From Trochalopteron elliotii (lineage: Eukaryota; Chordata; Aves; Passeriformes; Leiothrichidae): a stretch of DNA of 64,000 nt. Each line of letters starts with the position of its first letter. Position 1 is the stretch's first letter. The translations under genes were made by a program, and so were the position numbers. Below the pieces are notes generated by a model. That model did not search any database. It was given only the letters and a program-made list of their open reading frames with translations, and was not told where the DNA came from. The stretch is taken from positions 650,984-714,983 of the forward strand of contig JANPWX010000062.1 of assembly GCA_024734555.1 (NCBI GenBank). The letters are read 5' to 3'. Positions 51,346 through 64,000 of this stretch are shown here, piece after piece.

Positions 51346-54300
51346 AGCACATGTCCTTACACCACCTCATCTTGGAATTTCTGTCTGCTGAACATTTCTG
51401 GAACCCAGGATTTGTTAGCTATATGCGCCCTTTTCTATATATTTCCTGTCTTTATCTCCACTTTCTTCCTCTAATTCTGTCTTCTGGGAATTTTTGGGTA
51501 ACTGAAGATCAAATAGGCCTGGAGTTTGCCAAGTTGAATAGGCTAAGTTAATACTTTGAGAAGGGTTTTATGTTGACTGAATGCTACTCTAAGCCTTTGC
51601 CAAAATTGTCCGATTTTCTGAGGTTGCCAGTGAACCTGTTTTTTGTTTTGTTGTTTTGAACTCTTGAGAATATCTTGTCAGTATTTCTCCCGTGTGTCTA
51701 GCTCAGAGTACATGAACACCCATAAGACATTTTAAAAGTCTCATTGAGAAAGTTTTTGGGAGCTTTACGCGTGCTCAGTCACAATATCAAATATGATACA
51801 CAATAACAAATACAATCAAATATGTATCGTGAGTATGGACCATATTTTCTGGTTTTGTCTAGGTTAGAGTTGATTTTCTTCGTGGTAGCTATTAGGGTGC
51901 TGTGCTTTGGATACCTGCTGAAAAGAGTGATGCCTTTCAAAGTAGCACAATATTGTTAACTTTTATATACAAAGTTATCTCACACCGACCAATGGTTATA
52001 GCGATTTGATGCTGTTTTACACTACAATGACATAGACTCTGAGATTCAGAAGGCTGAAAATGACTGGGATGTGTATCCCTTTTATATGATTTTACACAGA
52101 CCAATTTGATTGGTGAAACAAAGGCAAACCTCTTCAATCACATTGATCAGACCAGAGGGACATCAAGAAGTCCCTCCTAAGAAAAAAGATGTAAACATAG
52201 GTACAGTTACAAAAACCCTTCTCTTGTTTACAGAAAATTCCCTGGGAAAAGAATTTCAGAAAACCAAAACATCTCAGGCATGGAACCAGGGCTACAGTGA
52301 TTTTCTCTTTTTTCCCTCTCCACATATATTTCCAAATTTTAACATGGTATGATCAGCAACTGGTTCAGTCTCCAAACTCACTTAGGAGGTTAGTAAAGCA
52401 TGTAAGAAAAAGAGAAGACCATAATTACCAAGTAACAATTTATCAATGTAACAAATGATCAAATAAAAATCATTATAGTAGTAAGCTTCTGTTCTGCTTC
52501 CAGTTACTCAAAATTTCTTCCAGCGTCTGCAAAAATGAAACTCAGATAGGTATGTACTTCGTTTGTTGCAGCCTGCAGGTTTGCAGACAGAAACTTTTGC
52601 TGAGTCCAGAGTTCTTTATGTTTCTAAAAGGTTCTCTTATAGGAATGGAATGAAGTAGACAGGCAAGCTGAGTACTAGTTGATTCCTGCTATAAAAGAGG
52701 ATTAAAAGTTAGGGTGGCCTCAAAAGCTAGTGCCACCAGCAAAGTAAAACTGAAAAAGAAGCAAAAATAGCTGCTGTGCAAATTGAAAAATCCATTGGAT
52801 AATATTACTTTTGATACTAGAGCATAGGTATCATACTTCATAAATTGGTCATTATCGCTGACTTCTAGTAGCAAGGTCACTGTAATGTACTCAGTGTCTG
52901 GCCACTTTATTCACTTCTAACAACACTGGGAAAAAAACCCTTAAATAAGCTGCTTTTGCAGCTGAAAAACAATTTGCCACAGTATCAGCTAAAGAAAAAA
53001 AAAGGGAAGATTCAGTTCATTGGTACTGCAGTTTTATGCTCAAACAAATTTTGGGGACTGAGGAGCACCATACATGAATTCAGGAACAATTTGAAAATAG
53101 CCAGGGCAGATGTTATACTGACCTCTGCCCATTAGAATGTGATAGATAGTTTGGTTTATCTTTTTTTACCAGATAATGTTACCTCTAGGGAAATCATTAT
53201 CAACAGTGCATCTTTAAGCCATGTGCTGTCACATATTGGATATCTGTAGTCCTTTAGGAAAAAAAAAATAGTTCAGTTGAAAACCAAAACTGATTTTGAT
53301 ACCGCTGCTGGTGTATAACAGTATAAAGCAGTTAATCCATAAATGCACATACAAAAATAAAGATATGGTCCAACAATAAGAAATTACTTAGTAGATGCTT
53401 GAATTGGTATTTTAAAAATAATTTACCATCCTCCTTTTCATAATACTTTCAGTGACAGATCCAAATCATACTTCTAACACTAAAAAGAGAGAGGAAAAAA
53501 AGGATTGCTGTACTAATGAAAAAATCCTATAGATTCTTACCCCAGAACCTCTTTGGACTTGTGATTTTGCATCTGAATTGAGTTTTTCTGGTTTCTCTAC
53601 AATTTTTAACTCTTAAATAAAATAGTGATCAGATGTCTGATGAGGTTTTTTGTCTGGGTGGTGTCAAAGCAATGTGTGTTGCATTTAGAACACATAATAA
53701 CAAAGCACTAGTGAAGACACATTTGCACAGCTTTGTGAAAGTCTTGAAAAAAATCTGTTCTACTGTTTCCTCCACAAACTGATTTTCATCTTATCTATGT
53801 TCATTTCTGGTATATGAGGAAGAATTTTATTTTTCCTTACTCTTAAAGATCCTTAAATTATTTCAACCATTAATTTTCATTTTAATCTAAAGAAATAAAG
53901 GAGACAAAAAGACATCAGTAGGCAATATTTCATGTTTTGTAAACGGGATGGGATTTAAGAGACCTTAACTTTCTATAAGGGGAAAAGTTTAACAAGAAGT
54001 CTAAGGAAAACTAAGGTTGTTTATGTAGAAGGGTGCCACTGATAAATGAAAACAAAAACTCCCCAAATACATAAATTCTTTTCCTGAATGAAAAAAAGAT
54101 CTTTGAACTTTCAAACTGTTGATCTAGGCATAACATATACAGACTGATTATACACAAAAGAGGAATGCAATATAGTTGTCTATGTGGAGTTATTAATAAT
54201 ATTCTCTATTCTCTGGTTCCATTTATGACTAATGATATGGTTTTTTAACAAAATGGTTTTTTAATGGTTTTTTAACAAAATTTTGTGTGACACCAATATA

Positions 54301-54428
54301 GCTGTCTAAGCAGAAGAATTAGGTTAATAGACTAAAATATTGACTAATAGAATATTAGTTGTAAATATTATATTGTTGTATATATTAGAATATACTATTG
54401 TAATACAATCTGCAATGTGAAGTTTTAG
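51346..54428. other. AT-rich non-coding stretch, no gene recognised
   Basis: No exon or named repeat seen. A three-copy ATGGTTTTTTAA slippage repeat lies at 54237-54280. Confidence 0.6.
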
Positions 54429-54645
54429 ACTCATAAAATCACAGCACGGCTTGTGTTGAAAAGAAACAAAAAGATAAAACCGCCTTGACATGGGTGAGGA
54501 CACCACCCATTAGACCAGGTTCCTCAGAGCCCCATCCAGCCTGGACTTGAACACTTCCAGGCATGAAACAGCCACAACTTCTCTGGAAAATCTGTTCCAG
54601 TGCCTCATTACCCTCAGAGTGGATAATTTTTTCTTGTCTAAGTTG
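54429..54645 (-). mobile_element. CR1 LINE 3' fragment
   Basis: In antisense the CR1 blocks are clear: ACTCATAAAATCACAGCACG at the 3' end, then CACCCATTAGACCAGGTTCC, TCAGAGCCCCATCCAGCCTG, GACTTGAACACTTCCAGGCA, CTGTTCCAGTGCCTCATTAC and CCTCAGAGTGGATAATTTTT. Orientation is minus. GC-rich sequence continues to about 54,770 and may be more of the same element, but I could not align it to CR1 from memory. Minus-strand open frames across it are by-products. Confidence 0.88.
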
Positions 54646-57564
54646 CCTATCCCAGAGCTGATGACTGCAGGGACAAGGTGCAGCAGGGAAACCAGCAGGC
54701 TCACTCTGTGCTCCAGCCATCTCATTGTGCCTGACATTGCCCCACATGGCTCAGTGCAGAGGCCATTGCTTCATTTAACAGTCATTCAATTATATCTACT
54801 CATATTTTAATTTCTTCCACACACAGAAGTAAGACCAAACAACTAATAGTTCTTTCATTTAATTCACACTTAGATAATTGCCTGTTAAATGGACAGATCT
54901 CACATCTATGTCACAAATGTATGTAGGATTGTTCATTTAAATTACTCCATATATAGCATTTTCTGTATATGTGCATACCACGTTCAAATAAAGTGTTAGT
55001 CAATACTACAAACTGCATCATTTTGTTTAAGTATGTTTTAAAACTTCCATTTCAGTGTTCACTAAGCAAATTTAGTTCATAAATTATTGTGAACAAGACA
55101 GAATTTCTCTGTTGTAATTTTTGTTTATTAAAATGATACTTTTTGTGGGTAGGAGGAAGATAAAATTTTAATAATAGATAAAAGAAATAGCTTGCTAAAT
55201 TTGGTCAGGAAGTTTCATTTTTATATTCCACGGAAAATACTGGGACTTGAAAGTTTAATGTCCCCAAACAAAAACAGCAAAGTGGATTTTGTAATGAAAC
55301 AAAACACATGCAAATGTTTATATATGTATATATTTACACATCTACTATGCTATACAGTATGAAAAGCATCTACACCATCAACATGAATAGTTTATTTCTA
55401 TTTCTTGTTTCTGTCTTGATCACACAGGATACAAACACAAACCTTAGTCTTAGTCAAAAATTGCTTTTCTTTTTTCTGGTACACATTTGTTAGGAAATTG
55501 AAATTGCTATTTTATGTCAGAAAATATTGTGCATTGGCTCACAATATTTTAAATTCTATTTTATTATTTCTTTTCACAATTTTCTATTTTATTGTAACTG
55601 AGCAGAATTTTCCAGTTAATGGTCCATAAAAATACAGTAATCTAACTCTGAAAGTGGATAGAACTGATTTAAAACTGCAAGTTATTAATGTGTTTAACAA
55701 CTTCCATTTATGACAATTAGATTTCTATTGCCATTGTGGAAGTAAATTTCAGTTTTTCTGGAAATCTTATACAATTTCTTTAATCTTAACTAGTCTGAAT
55801 AATGTTGTGTTCCTAGAAAACATCATGACCTTCTTCCACATCATCTTTTTCAGTATTGAGTATATGTGAGTATAACAACCACATTCCTCATACAACATTT
55901 TGGAAAATCAAGTTCTTAGATTTTTGTCATGCTGAAAATTGATATTTTATTCCTACACTTTATTTTCAACATCTAAGCCTGTTTTGAATGCATGGCAGTA
56001 TTTTACCTTTCTTCATAGGAGTAGGAAGTTTCTACAGAGGACTTGCTAAAGATTTCTGGAAGGCCTAAAAAATTACATGAACATTTCCCATTTATCCAGT
56101 ATTTTAGTAGACTACAACGGCTTTAATTTCCTTTGTAGTAGCCATGTTGTTATCTCCATCTCTGTTCTGATTTTCAGAGTAACAAAACACTGCTAATAGT
56201 GAATTTCCTTATTCTCTGTTGACAGGGAAACACCTTGGAAGAAAATTTATAGCTTCTGTTCAAAGACTAGCAGTCTTACCTAGCAACTGATTCATTTGCA
56301 TAGATTAACTGTATCTTTCCTGACAGTTGGTGGTCATTTTGTGCAATGGTGATGACACAATAATTCTTAGATCTGGAAACACTTTACCTGCAAGTGGTAT
56401 GGAGGTTTTTGTTTGTTTTGGTTTGGTTCATTTTTTCCTGGGGCGTGAAATTCAGCTGGAGTTACAAGGTGAATATAAAATATTCAGTTGGCTTTATGAA
56501 TAAACCCCACAAAATCAGAACAAATTCTAAATCTATTTTTATATCACAAGACAATTTTCAGAATTTAGGATGACTTCCAAATTGTTGAATAGGTGCCTCC
56601 TTCTCTCCTTTAGTCAAAATTTGCTCTTTTATACCAGCCATTACCAGAAAATATAGCCTGTATAGGCATCCAATATGATGCAGCCTAGCTATATTATTAT
56701 CTCTCTTTAATTTGTTTCTCTTCTTTGATGATATACACCATTTTTAATCTTATTTTCATGTGTGATTGAATTCCAAAAAAGAAAAACCATCTGGGATTCA
56801 AAGTAAATTTAATTAATGGAGAATTTCTAATTTTACACCGATATTTGTGTAGTTTCTTCAATGATATTCAATAATATTAATTCTTCTTCATTAAGTGTGG
56901 TTTTATAGTTTTCCCGGGATCTATCTATGTTGTGAAAGAGCTTATATTTGCACCCTGAATTCTAGTAGCTAGAGAACCACCTAAAAATATATTTGGTATT
57001 TGAGCTCACAGTTAAAGAAAACTGCCTTTTAAATTAAACAGAATGCAAGAATTCTGTGTGACTCTTAGCACTTTAAAGGTGAAGGCTAAATTCTCTTGAT
57101 TTTGATGCATGTCACAGGATTTTCCTAGCTAATGAAGCAAGTTCACTTGAATAAAGTCCAGTAAATTAGAGTAAAGGGACACTTCCAGACTCTGAAACTC
57201 TGCTGTTCATAGTTCAAAACTGCTAGAATAATCACTGAAATACTTCCGCTTTGTGAAATGTAGCAGTCCTAGACACAGTCTAGAAACTAATGCCAGAGAA
57301 AAATCCCTGAACTGAATGGTAGACACCTGTTTTGGAGAGTAACAAGGTTGAAAGTAACAATGTGAGAGATATTTCCCTCACTGGCCTCAATACCAGAAAA
57401 TAATCCCATGTTTTTTCTGATAGTGTGGACATAAATTCACCTCCATGTCTTTTAAATACCGGGAAACAGCCAATTTTTTTCACTGTCAAAAATGTTCCAT
57501 TTAACTAAATTTTAGGATTGTCTGCTCAAAGGAAAATAATTTTAAAGAATTAACCAATGCACAT
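54646..57564. other. Mostly AT-rich non-coding stretch, no gene recognised
   Basis: After the possible CR1 continuation to about 54,770, the sequence returns to AT-rich background. Short T/G tracts near 56,404-56,440 are compositional. Confidence 0.6.
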
Positions 57565-58112
57565 TGTGCTGGTTTGAAAGCAAAACCAGTGAGAGACTTC
57601 AAGTCAGAAGTGCAATTTAATAGGAGGAGAAAAAAAAAAGTAAAATAGAAAAATGCAATAGTACAAAGACCCCTAACAGAGTCAGAATACAATCTGACAC
57701 CCTGTTATTTAGGCTGCTGGAAGCAGTCCAGACGAAGGGGTCTTGTTGAAGCAGTGATCCCATAGAAAGGTCTCATAGCTCTTGTCCTCTGGGAATCCAT
57801 TGGTTAAAAGCCCCCTGTACTGTCCCAAATCCCAGATTATATCCAGGGGGGAATGCTTGGCTCCTCCCCCTGGGCAGAGCATCTCCCAGTGGGCTGATAC
57901 CATTCTATGGGTCCTTGCTGGCCCATTAAACAGAGATCGCTCCTGGAGAGAGTTACCTGTGAGTCATGGGCAAGGTATTGATGGGCCCGTTAACAGAAGA
58001 TAGTCCAGAGGGAGGGGGCAAGGGAAACACTGCCCCACCTGGTTTACACAGCTCATGAGGATTGTGAATAAAATACATACTTTGGACACACCTTACATTG
58101 TAACCTAGGACA
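57565..58112. mobile_element. Solo LTR of an endogenous retrovirus-like element
   Basis: A 548-bp block begins TGTGCTGGTTTGAAAGCAAA and ends CATTGTAACCTAGGACA, giving TG...CA termini. It is flanked by CACAT on the left (57560-57564) and GACAT on the right (58113-58117), a 5-bp target-site duplication with one difference. It is much richer in GC than its flanks and has no gag or pol next to it, so it is a solo LTR left by recombination. On the minus strand a TATA-like GGATATAATC (57835-57844) lies upstream of an ATTAAA signal (57616-57621), 51 bp from the end, which favours minus orientation. On the plus strand an AATAAA (58067-58072) lies 40 bp from the end, so direction is not settled. Passerine-type LTR text is my impression only. 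Confidence 0.8.
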
Positions 58113-58117
58113 GACAT

Positions 58118-60660
58118 TTAGCCACATAAACCAGCTGAATAAATATGAATATGTAATATACTTCCCGTTAGGTTTCATGTGATAAATTGGTATGTATTTC
58201 ATTGGACTTTGAGAAGAAAACTATTTGAGTCCTTCAACCTTTATAGAATTTTTCCAGCCTAGATGTCTTTGTAATTAATTTCTCACTCTGGAAGTGATTT
58301 GGGTTAATAACAGTTTTTTCTCCCTTTGCACTTTATTTATTATTTTTTATCCAAATAAGAAGGTGTTCATCTATATTTCCAACAAGCCACATTTTTCTAC
58401 TTTTTTATTTGAAAGGAATAATTGCAATTTTAATTTGAGATTTATGGCAGGTATTTAATAACTGTTTATCCCTAGCTGAGCTACTAACAAGTTAAAAAGT
58501 CATTGTGAGAACCAGTGGTCTTCCTCACTAATAAGTGCTCAAGGATTTTGAGCACTTCATAGCTCAGTGTTAACATAGATCTGTTAATCGTATATCTAAG
58601 AGTTACATGAGTACATTAACAATATACCTCAGAAAAGAACAAAGGAAATGGCAATCACGATATTGGCACAAAAATTACTTAAGGAATTTAACTTGTTTTG
58701 AGTGACATGATTAAAACTTACTACTTTGTTTAACTAATCATCTCTAGTAGAAGAGAATTTTTATTTTTCTTTACATGCTGCCTAGATACCTAGCTGCAAT
58801 TAAATTTTTAATAAACAGTTTCTATATTTATATCTGCTGCTGCGCTTATGTACTGTTCTTGTTACCTGAATCAAGCCATATGAAATGAAAAATTATATTT
58901 GTCCTCTCTAATGTGTTCATAAAGTGAAAAAAATGGTTCTTAATAATAGTAACTACTGAATATTTCTTAAATTTTCTCCCCTGAAAAAAAAAAATCAAAG
59001 CCATTTACAAAGAAAAATATTGTTTTCTCTCTTTAATCTCTGACAGAGAAATCTGTACATTGTTAAATAAAATGTAACATATTGTCAGGAATAGGATTGA
59101 CACTACTTATCTGACCAAGTAAAACTTGCTGTTGATGGAGTTGGATATTACCCGTTTGGATCACAAGTAATTATTTTATATATATATATATATATCTAAC
59201 TACCTTCAGCTTTTATACAGGTTAGAACACCTTAAATATAAGAGATGCAATTTAATTTTACTAGCAGAATTTTCTTAAAAGTATATGCCTAACCACCTTT
59301 TGTAAGTGGAGTTCACCCATTTTTTTTGTCTTGCATTAAGTAATTAAAAACTGATTGGCCCACAGCAGAAAGCAAAAAGTGAGTTCAATTCTCTAAACTT
59401 CTTTTAGACTATTTGCTGTCTGAGAAAATGAAAAGTGGCTCAGAAAATGAAAAAAAAATAACACAAAAAGTCAAATAGTTGATGCAGCTTTCTAACAATT
59501 GGTTTATCAAATAAGTAATGGTGAAATAGTCACCAAAGAACTGACTAGCTTTCTCAAATGAGAGAAAACCTACTTTACTTGATAGATAAATATGTAAGCA
59601 TGGAACTTTGAAAAACATCTTGTAGTTTGATGCTCAAATTCTGTTTAAATTGCACTCTGTGTAACTAAACTTCTAATATCTTTTATGTATCTAGATCTAT
59701 TTTTTCAAAAATTCAGTATTGATTACAGCATATATACCTGCATTTACTTGCTAAGTTTTCTTGCACATACTTTGAAATTATCTAATTGAAACATTTTATA
59801 AGTTAAAGACCTAATACATCAGTAAGAAAAATACAATATGTGATGCATATGACTTTAGTGTCAAATACATTCTGTCCTTGTTTTTCACAATGAATTATGC
59901 TTCTGACACTACTTTTCATAAATTGTATTTATTAAATGGCATGCTCAATACATTTTACAGTCTCACTGGCATTATTTTCCATTTAAAATTCAGATAAACT
60001 ATATCAGTTACTGCAAACATCTTCAAATAATGGTTGAACAGCTGATACTATTTTTTTATTCATGAACTGACCATTAATTAGATAGATTCTTCACTCATGG
60101 GAGAGAGGGGTGGTTAATTTGTAAGAGTAATTATTCTGTCTTTGGACTGGGAGAGTTAATCTCTTTACTGATTTTTTCAAATGTTGTTATACTGTTACAC
60201 AACCCAAAATTCAGCAATTAGTATACTGTGTGAAGTAAGAGGTCCATACTATTACATATATCTCTATGAGAAGAAACATGCAGTCTCTCTGAATTAATTG
60301 AGCTAACAAATTACAGGGGATAATTACAGGCATCTAGAGATGGGAGACTGCTAGCAGTCAGACGCTTGTAATGCTAAGAGAATAATTTCATCTTGTGGTT
60401 TCCCTTGGAAAAGATTAAAAGATATTCTATCAATCAGCAGTATTTTGAATTGTTTTACCGCTCATTAATGATCATCTGGGGAGCAAGGGAAATAAAATAT
60501 TTTATTAGTCTTTCTAGAAGACTACAAAGTACTTTCAAACAAGGTATCACTTAGTGAATATGACAAAGAAATTAAAAATATGTAAGTAGACAGAAATAAG
60601 AAAAAACTTCCTTAGCTTCAACTTATATCTTAAACTTCTTATAAAGGGGGTTTATGATAA
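58118..60660. other. AT-rich non-coding stretch, no gene recognised
   Basis: A TA dinucleotide run lies at 59177-59196. No exon or named repeat is seen. Confidence 0.6.
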
Positions 60661-61350
60661 AAAGTGGTGACCTAGAACTTAACCCACCTAGATGATCGAG
60701 GGAAGCCAGCTAATCTTTTTGGATTTCAGTAAAGCCTTTTGTCTCACATAGGATCCTTCTGGACAAAATGTCCAACACAGCTGGATAAACTCATCACGGT
60801 GTGATGGGTGAGCAGGTGGCTCACGGGTCAGGCACAAAGAGTTTCAGTGGATTGGGTGACATCACAGTGGTGACCTGTCACTAGTGGGGTTCCACAGGGC
60901 TCCATCCTTGGCCCTGCGCCCTTTAACATCTTCATAAATTATTTTGATGCAGGACTGGGAGGGATACTAAGCAAGTCTGCAGATGATACAAAGCTGGGAG
61001 GAGCTGTTGACTCCCTCCAAGGCAGAGAGGCCCTGCAGAGAGACCTCAACAAATCAGAGGGCTGAGCAATCACCAACCACATGAATTTCCACAAGTGGAA
61101 GTTCTGGTTTCTGTACCTCGGATGGGGTAACCCTGGATGTATGGACAGACTGGGGATTGAGATGCTGGAAAACAGTGCAGCAGGAAGGGATGTGAGGGTC
61201 CTGGTCAATGGAAAGTTGGATCTGAGTCAGCAGTGACCTGGCAGCCAGGAGGGCCAAGCGCATCCTGGGGTGCATCAGACCCAGCATCACCAGCCAGGCA
61301 AGGCGACACTAGTAGTGTCCTCCAGGAATCAGTCTTGGGTCCAGTCCAAT
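60661..61350 (+). pseudogene. CR1 LINE ORF2 (reverse transcriptase) relic, internally rearranged
   Basis: CR1 RT text in plus orientation. TTTTTGGATTTCAGTAAAGC encodes the LDFSKAF-type block, and [10 protein letters not shown] is intact in translation at 60886-60915. The catalytic region at 60967-60993 reads L-S-K-S-A-D-D-T-K, keeping both aspartates but with Ser in place of the usual Phe. Then comes the C-terminal SDLAARRAKRILGC-type block at about 61226-61268. At 61314-61343 a second, diverged copy of the RT motif (S-V-L-Q-E-S-V-L-G-P) appears, downstream of where it belongs. Stops and frame changes occur throughout. It is a dead element with an internal duplication or a junction of two copies. 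The left boundary is approximate. Confidence 0.88.
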
Positions 61351-62110
61351 GATTCCAGACGATTCCAGAAGACCTACCACAGAACACAGCTAAACCCATC
61401 AGTCAATGCCCATCAGGCATGGTGGCACCTCTAGGAAACCATAATTAAGAATGGGAAGAAAATTTCAGTCAGAGAGAACATAAAGAGTGCGAAACAGCAG
61501 AGGGTACACCATAGTCACAGAAAAGAGGAGGAGTAAGGGTTTTCCAGGCACTGAAGGAGGTATTTAACTTGCAGTCCATGAAGGACCCACATGAGACTAG
61601 AGCAAAAGTGTGAGACAGAAAGAGCAACAGAAGCAAACAACTGTGCACTGACTGTAGACACACCCCAAGTATTTTCGCCACAGCCTCATTGAAGGGCTGA
61701 AGGGATTGAGGCAACCTTTGTCAGTTAGGAGGAGAGGGAAGAGATGAAGTCTGAGAAAGATCTGCATCTTTTACATTTCTTTAATGGCTGAAACAAAAAT
61801 CAGTTAATTTGAAGAACTAAAATAAAAAAACATTCCTGATATTCTGATGGTATCTCCATAAACCTCACTTTAGGAATATGCCTGAAATATCTGCCAGATT
61901 TTTTTCTATTTCTGAACTCGTGTCACTGAGGGACTTCCTAAAACTGTTTTGTTTGTGTTTTAAAAAGATGGTCTCAACTATGTTTTCTTGAATGTGTTAT
62001 CACCTTGTGCTGGGCTTTCTTTGGAACCATCTACTTAACATTGCTGTGTAGTCTTGTTTCAGATTTCTGCTGGCCCAAGATAGAAGACTGATAGGCAGAT
62101 TGTTCCTCTG
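61351..62110. other. Non-coding stretch, possible further retroelement remains
   Basis: Text up to about 61,740 is less AT-rich than background and may belong to the neighbouring CR1 or another repeat, but no block is recognisable. The rest is AT-rich background. Confidence 0.5.
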
Positions 62111-62111
62111 G

Positions 62112-62297
62112 GAAAAGAAAAGAGAAAAGAGAAAAGAAGAGAAAAGAGAAAAGACAAAAGAGAGAAAAGAGAGAAAAGAGAGAAGAGAGAAGAGAGAAGA
62201 GAAAAGAGAAAAGAGAAAAGAGAAAAGAGAAAAGAGAAAAGAGAAAAGAGAAAAGAGAAAAGAGAAAAGAGAAAAGAGAAAAGAGAAAAGAGAAAAA
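62112..62297. repeat. GAAAA (AGAAAAG) purine microsatellite
   Basis: About 185 bases of GAAAA and GA-type units on the plus strand, increasingly regular as 10-base AGAAAAGAGA units towards the right. It explains the Lys-Arg-Glu frame on the plus strand and the Phe-Leu-Ser frames on the minus strand. Confidence 0.95.
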
Positions 62298-64000
62298 AGT
62301 AATAGCCATCTAAAAAGAAGCTTATGTATCAAACAGTCTGTGACATTCACAAAAGCTGCTGAATGTAGTTTATATGGAGGAATGATTCGGGACTTGAACT
62401 GTCACTAGGTACTGCTGGCCACCTTTAGAAGAATAAGACTAGTTTTGGGCTCAATCTCATCACCTAATATATGGGGTTTTTTTAACTGTACATTTATAAG
62501 TAAGGTAGATTCTTGTGGAAACGTGGCTAACAAAAAATGTATACTTTGAGAAAATTTAAGACATCAAAAATTGTCAACTTGTATACTCGCCCACAAATTC
62601 AAAGGTTTGACTTTCAAAGGCTTTCAAAAGCCTTTTCAATCAAAATTGCCTAGCCATAATAAGATATTCAATGAACGTTCCTCCTATGGTAATTCTGTAT
62701 TGCATCACAAAGTTGAATCATTCTTGTTAATATGTGGTACCTAAAATTCAAATACAGCCTGGATGAAGGCATCTTTTTTTCTGATAGGAAAAATGGAAAA
62801 TTAACAAAAATTGCTATCAAACTGTCAGTGGAGTCTATGAGAGTCCATAGGAAAGAAGATATCTGAGGACAGATGTTCTTCAGTCTAGTAAATACATGCA
62901 CTATATACTTGTTTATTTGTATTTTGATGCGATTCAATTATGTCTGTAAAGAACAAGATTGATGCCATTCCTTCTTTGTCTGTTTTTGGAGCTGTTAGCC
63001 TATGTCTGTTGTTTTTCAAGTGAATACGTTGTTCTGTATCATATTGAGTTTAGACACATTTTTAAAGCTAAGTATTTTTACTGAGCTAATTTCAAAAGGA
63101 AATCAGCTTTGTTTAGAACATCTTACCGGTCAGTGGAATTTATAGGCATTCAATTATTTCTAAGTCAAGCAAAAAACGTATTCTATATCTTAGGTGATTG
63201 TCAGGATACAGAATACATGGAGCTTGGTTTAGCTCTCTTACCTCAAAAATAATTTTTTGCTTTGAGCAGTGAATGGAAAAAATGTGCCACCTTACTCCTT
63301 GGACAAGGATTTGGGTTTTTGGTTTGGATTCTAATTTTGTGTGCAATAAGTTAGGCAGTTTTCTAAAGAGCATATATGAATACTGTTCTTCATGTAAACT
63401 CTGCCTTAAGTAACTCAGAGCAAAGAATTCTGCCATGTAGTGATGCATGGGAGCCAAAGTGTCAATGTTTCATTCCTACACTCTCATCTATTTTGGGGCA
63501 TTGCTAGAATGTCCTCTGCCAGCTGAATACACACTTACAACATTTAGTTAATCAGTGATTCAGACCTCCATTTGTTTAAATCCTCTTAATGGCTCAGTGT
63601 AGGAGGTATTCTTATGTCTGTATTCTTCTCTGTCTGATAACAGAGAACATTAACTGTGGGAGTGTATTTGTGACTGTTCTCTTTAATATATATATATATA
63701 TTATTTTAGGAGATTATTTTATAATGTAGTTCCTTGAATGAGGACTGGCTTATTACATGGATTGATAAAAAACTGTCTCAAAATATGCTATTGACAGACC
63801 ACTGATCTTTTCGGAGTGAGGGAATTCAGACACCCAGCTTCACTTTCATCCCAAACTTAATGCTTTAATCAACAGCCTGCACTGTGGGACAACTATGAAA
63901 GGGAAGAAGAAAGACATATATGAAAAGGAAAATGATTTCCAACTTTCCTATTTAATCTGTCACTACATAGTTAATATAAGATTTATGGGGAAAGAATGAA
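62298..64000. other. AT-rich non-coding stretch, no gene recognised
   Basis: Background sequence to the right edge, with a TA run at 63686-63702. Nothing else is recognised. Confidence 0.6.

Noticed and set aside
1..64000. tRNA, rRNA or other structured RNA genes, and any multi-gene system
   Set aside because: I saw no tRNA A/B boxes in a plausible cloverleaf, no rRNA blocks and no clustered intact genes. By-eye reading cannot exclude small RNAs such as microRNA hairpins.

Overview
This is vertebrate nuclear DNA, almost certainly from a bird. The main evidence is a set of decayed CR1 LINE copies with the avian CR1 3' end and recognisable CR1 reverse-transcriptase text, together with a solo LTR and an old sauropsid-type palindromic MITE. 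A passerine is my best guess from the look of the LTR, but the window does not prove it. Nothing prokaryotic or viral-operon-like is present. Most of the DNA is AT-rich and poor in CpG, with no intact protein-coding gene that I can recognise. It reads as a large intron or a gene desert beside a promoter.

Region 1 (1 to about 3,560) is a CpG-rich, GC-rich block of the kind that carries a promoter and 5' UTR exon. It holds very long homopolymers (41 A, 26 G, 35 C), a GA microsatellite, a TG-rich minisatellite with an 18-bp period that places CACGTG E-boxes in phase, and several good splice-donor matches. I could not identify the gene or its direction.

Region 2 (about 3,560 to 64,000) is AT-rich non-coding DNA with scattered repeats: a CR1 3' end at about 9.2-9.7 kb (+), a probable LTR promoter fragment at about 8.34-8.6 kb, a palindromic MITE at 7.54-7.60 kb, a CR1 ORF1-like relic at 33.2-33.7 kb (-), a 1.4-kb CR1 ORF2 relic at 38.6-40.05 kb (+), three short CR1 3' fragments at 48.3, 50.9 and 54.4 kb (all -), a solo LTR at 57.57-58.11 kb, a rearranged CR1 ORF2 relic at 60.66-61.35 kb (+), and a GAAAA microsatellite at 62.1-62.3 kb. 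Two weak MIR/CORE-SINE-like traces and several small tandem duplications complete the list.

No genes can be shown to work together here. The open reading frames are short, and those with recognisable similarity come from decayed retroelements. I found no convincing new biological system. The points most worth checking are the phased E-box minisatellite in the CpG island, the strand-asymmetric homopolymers next to it, and the duplicated RT motif in the 61-kb CR1 copy.
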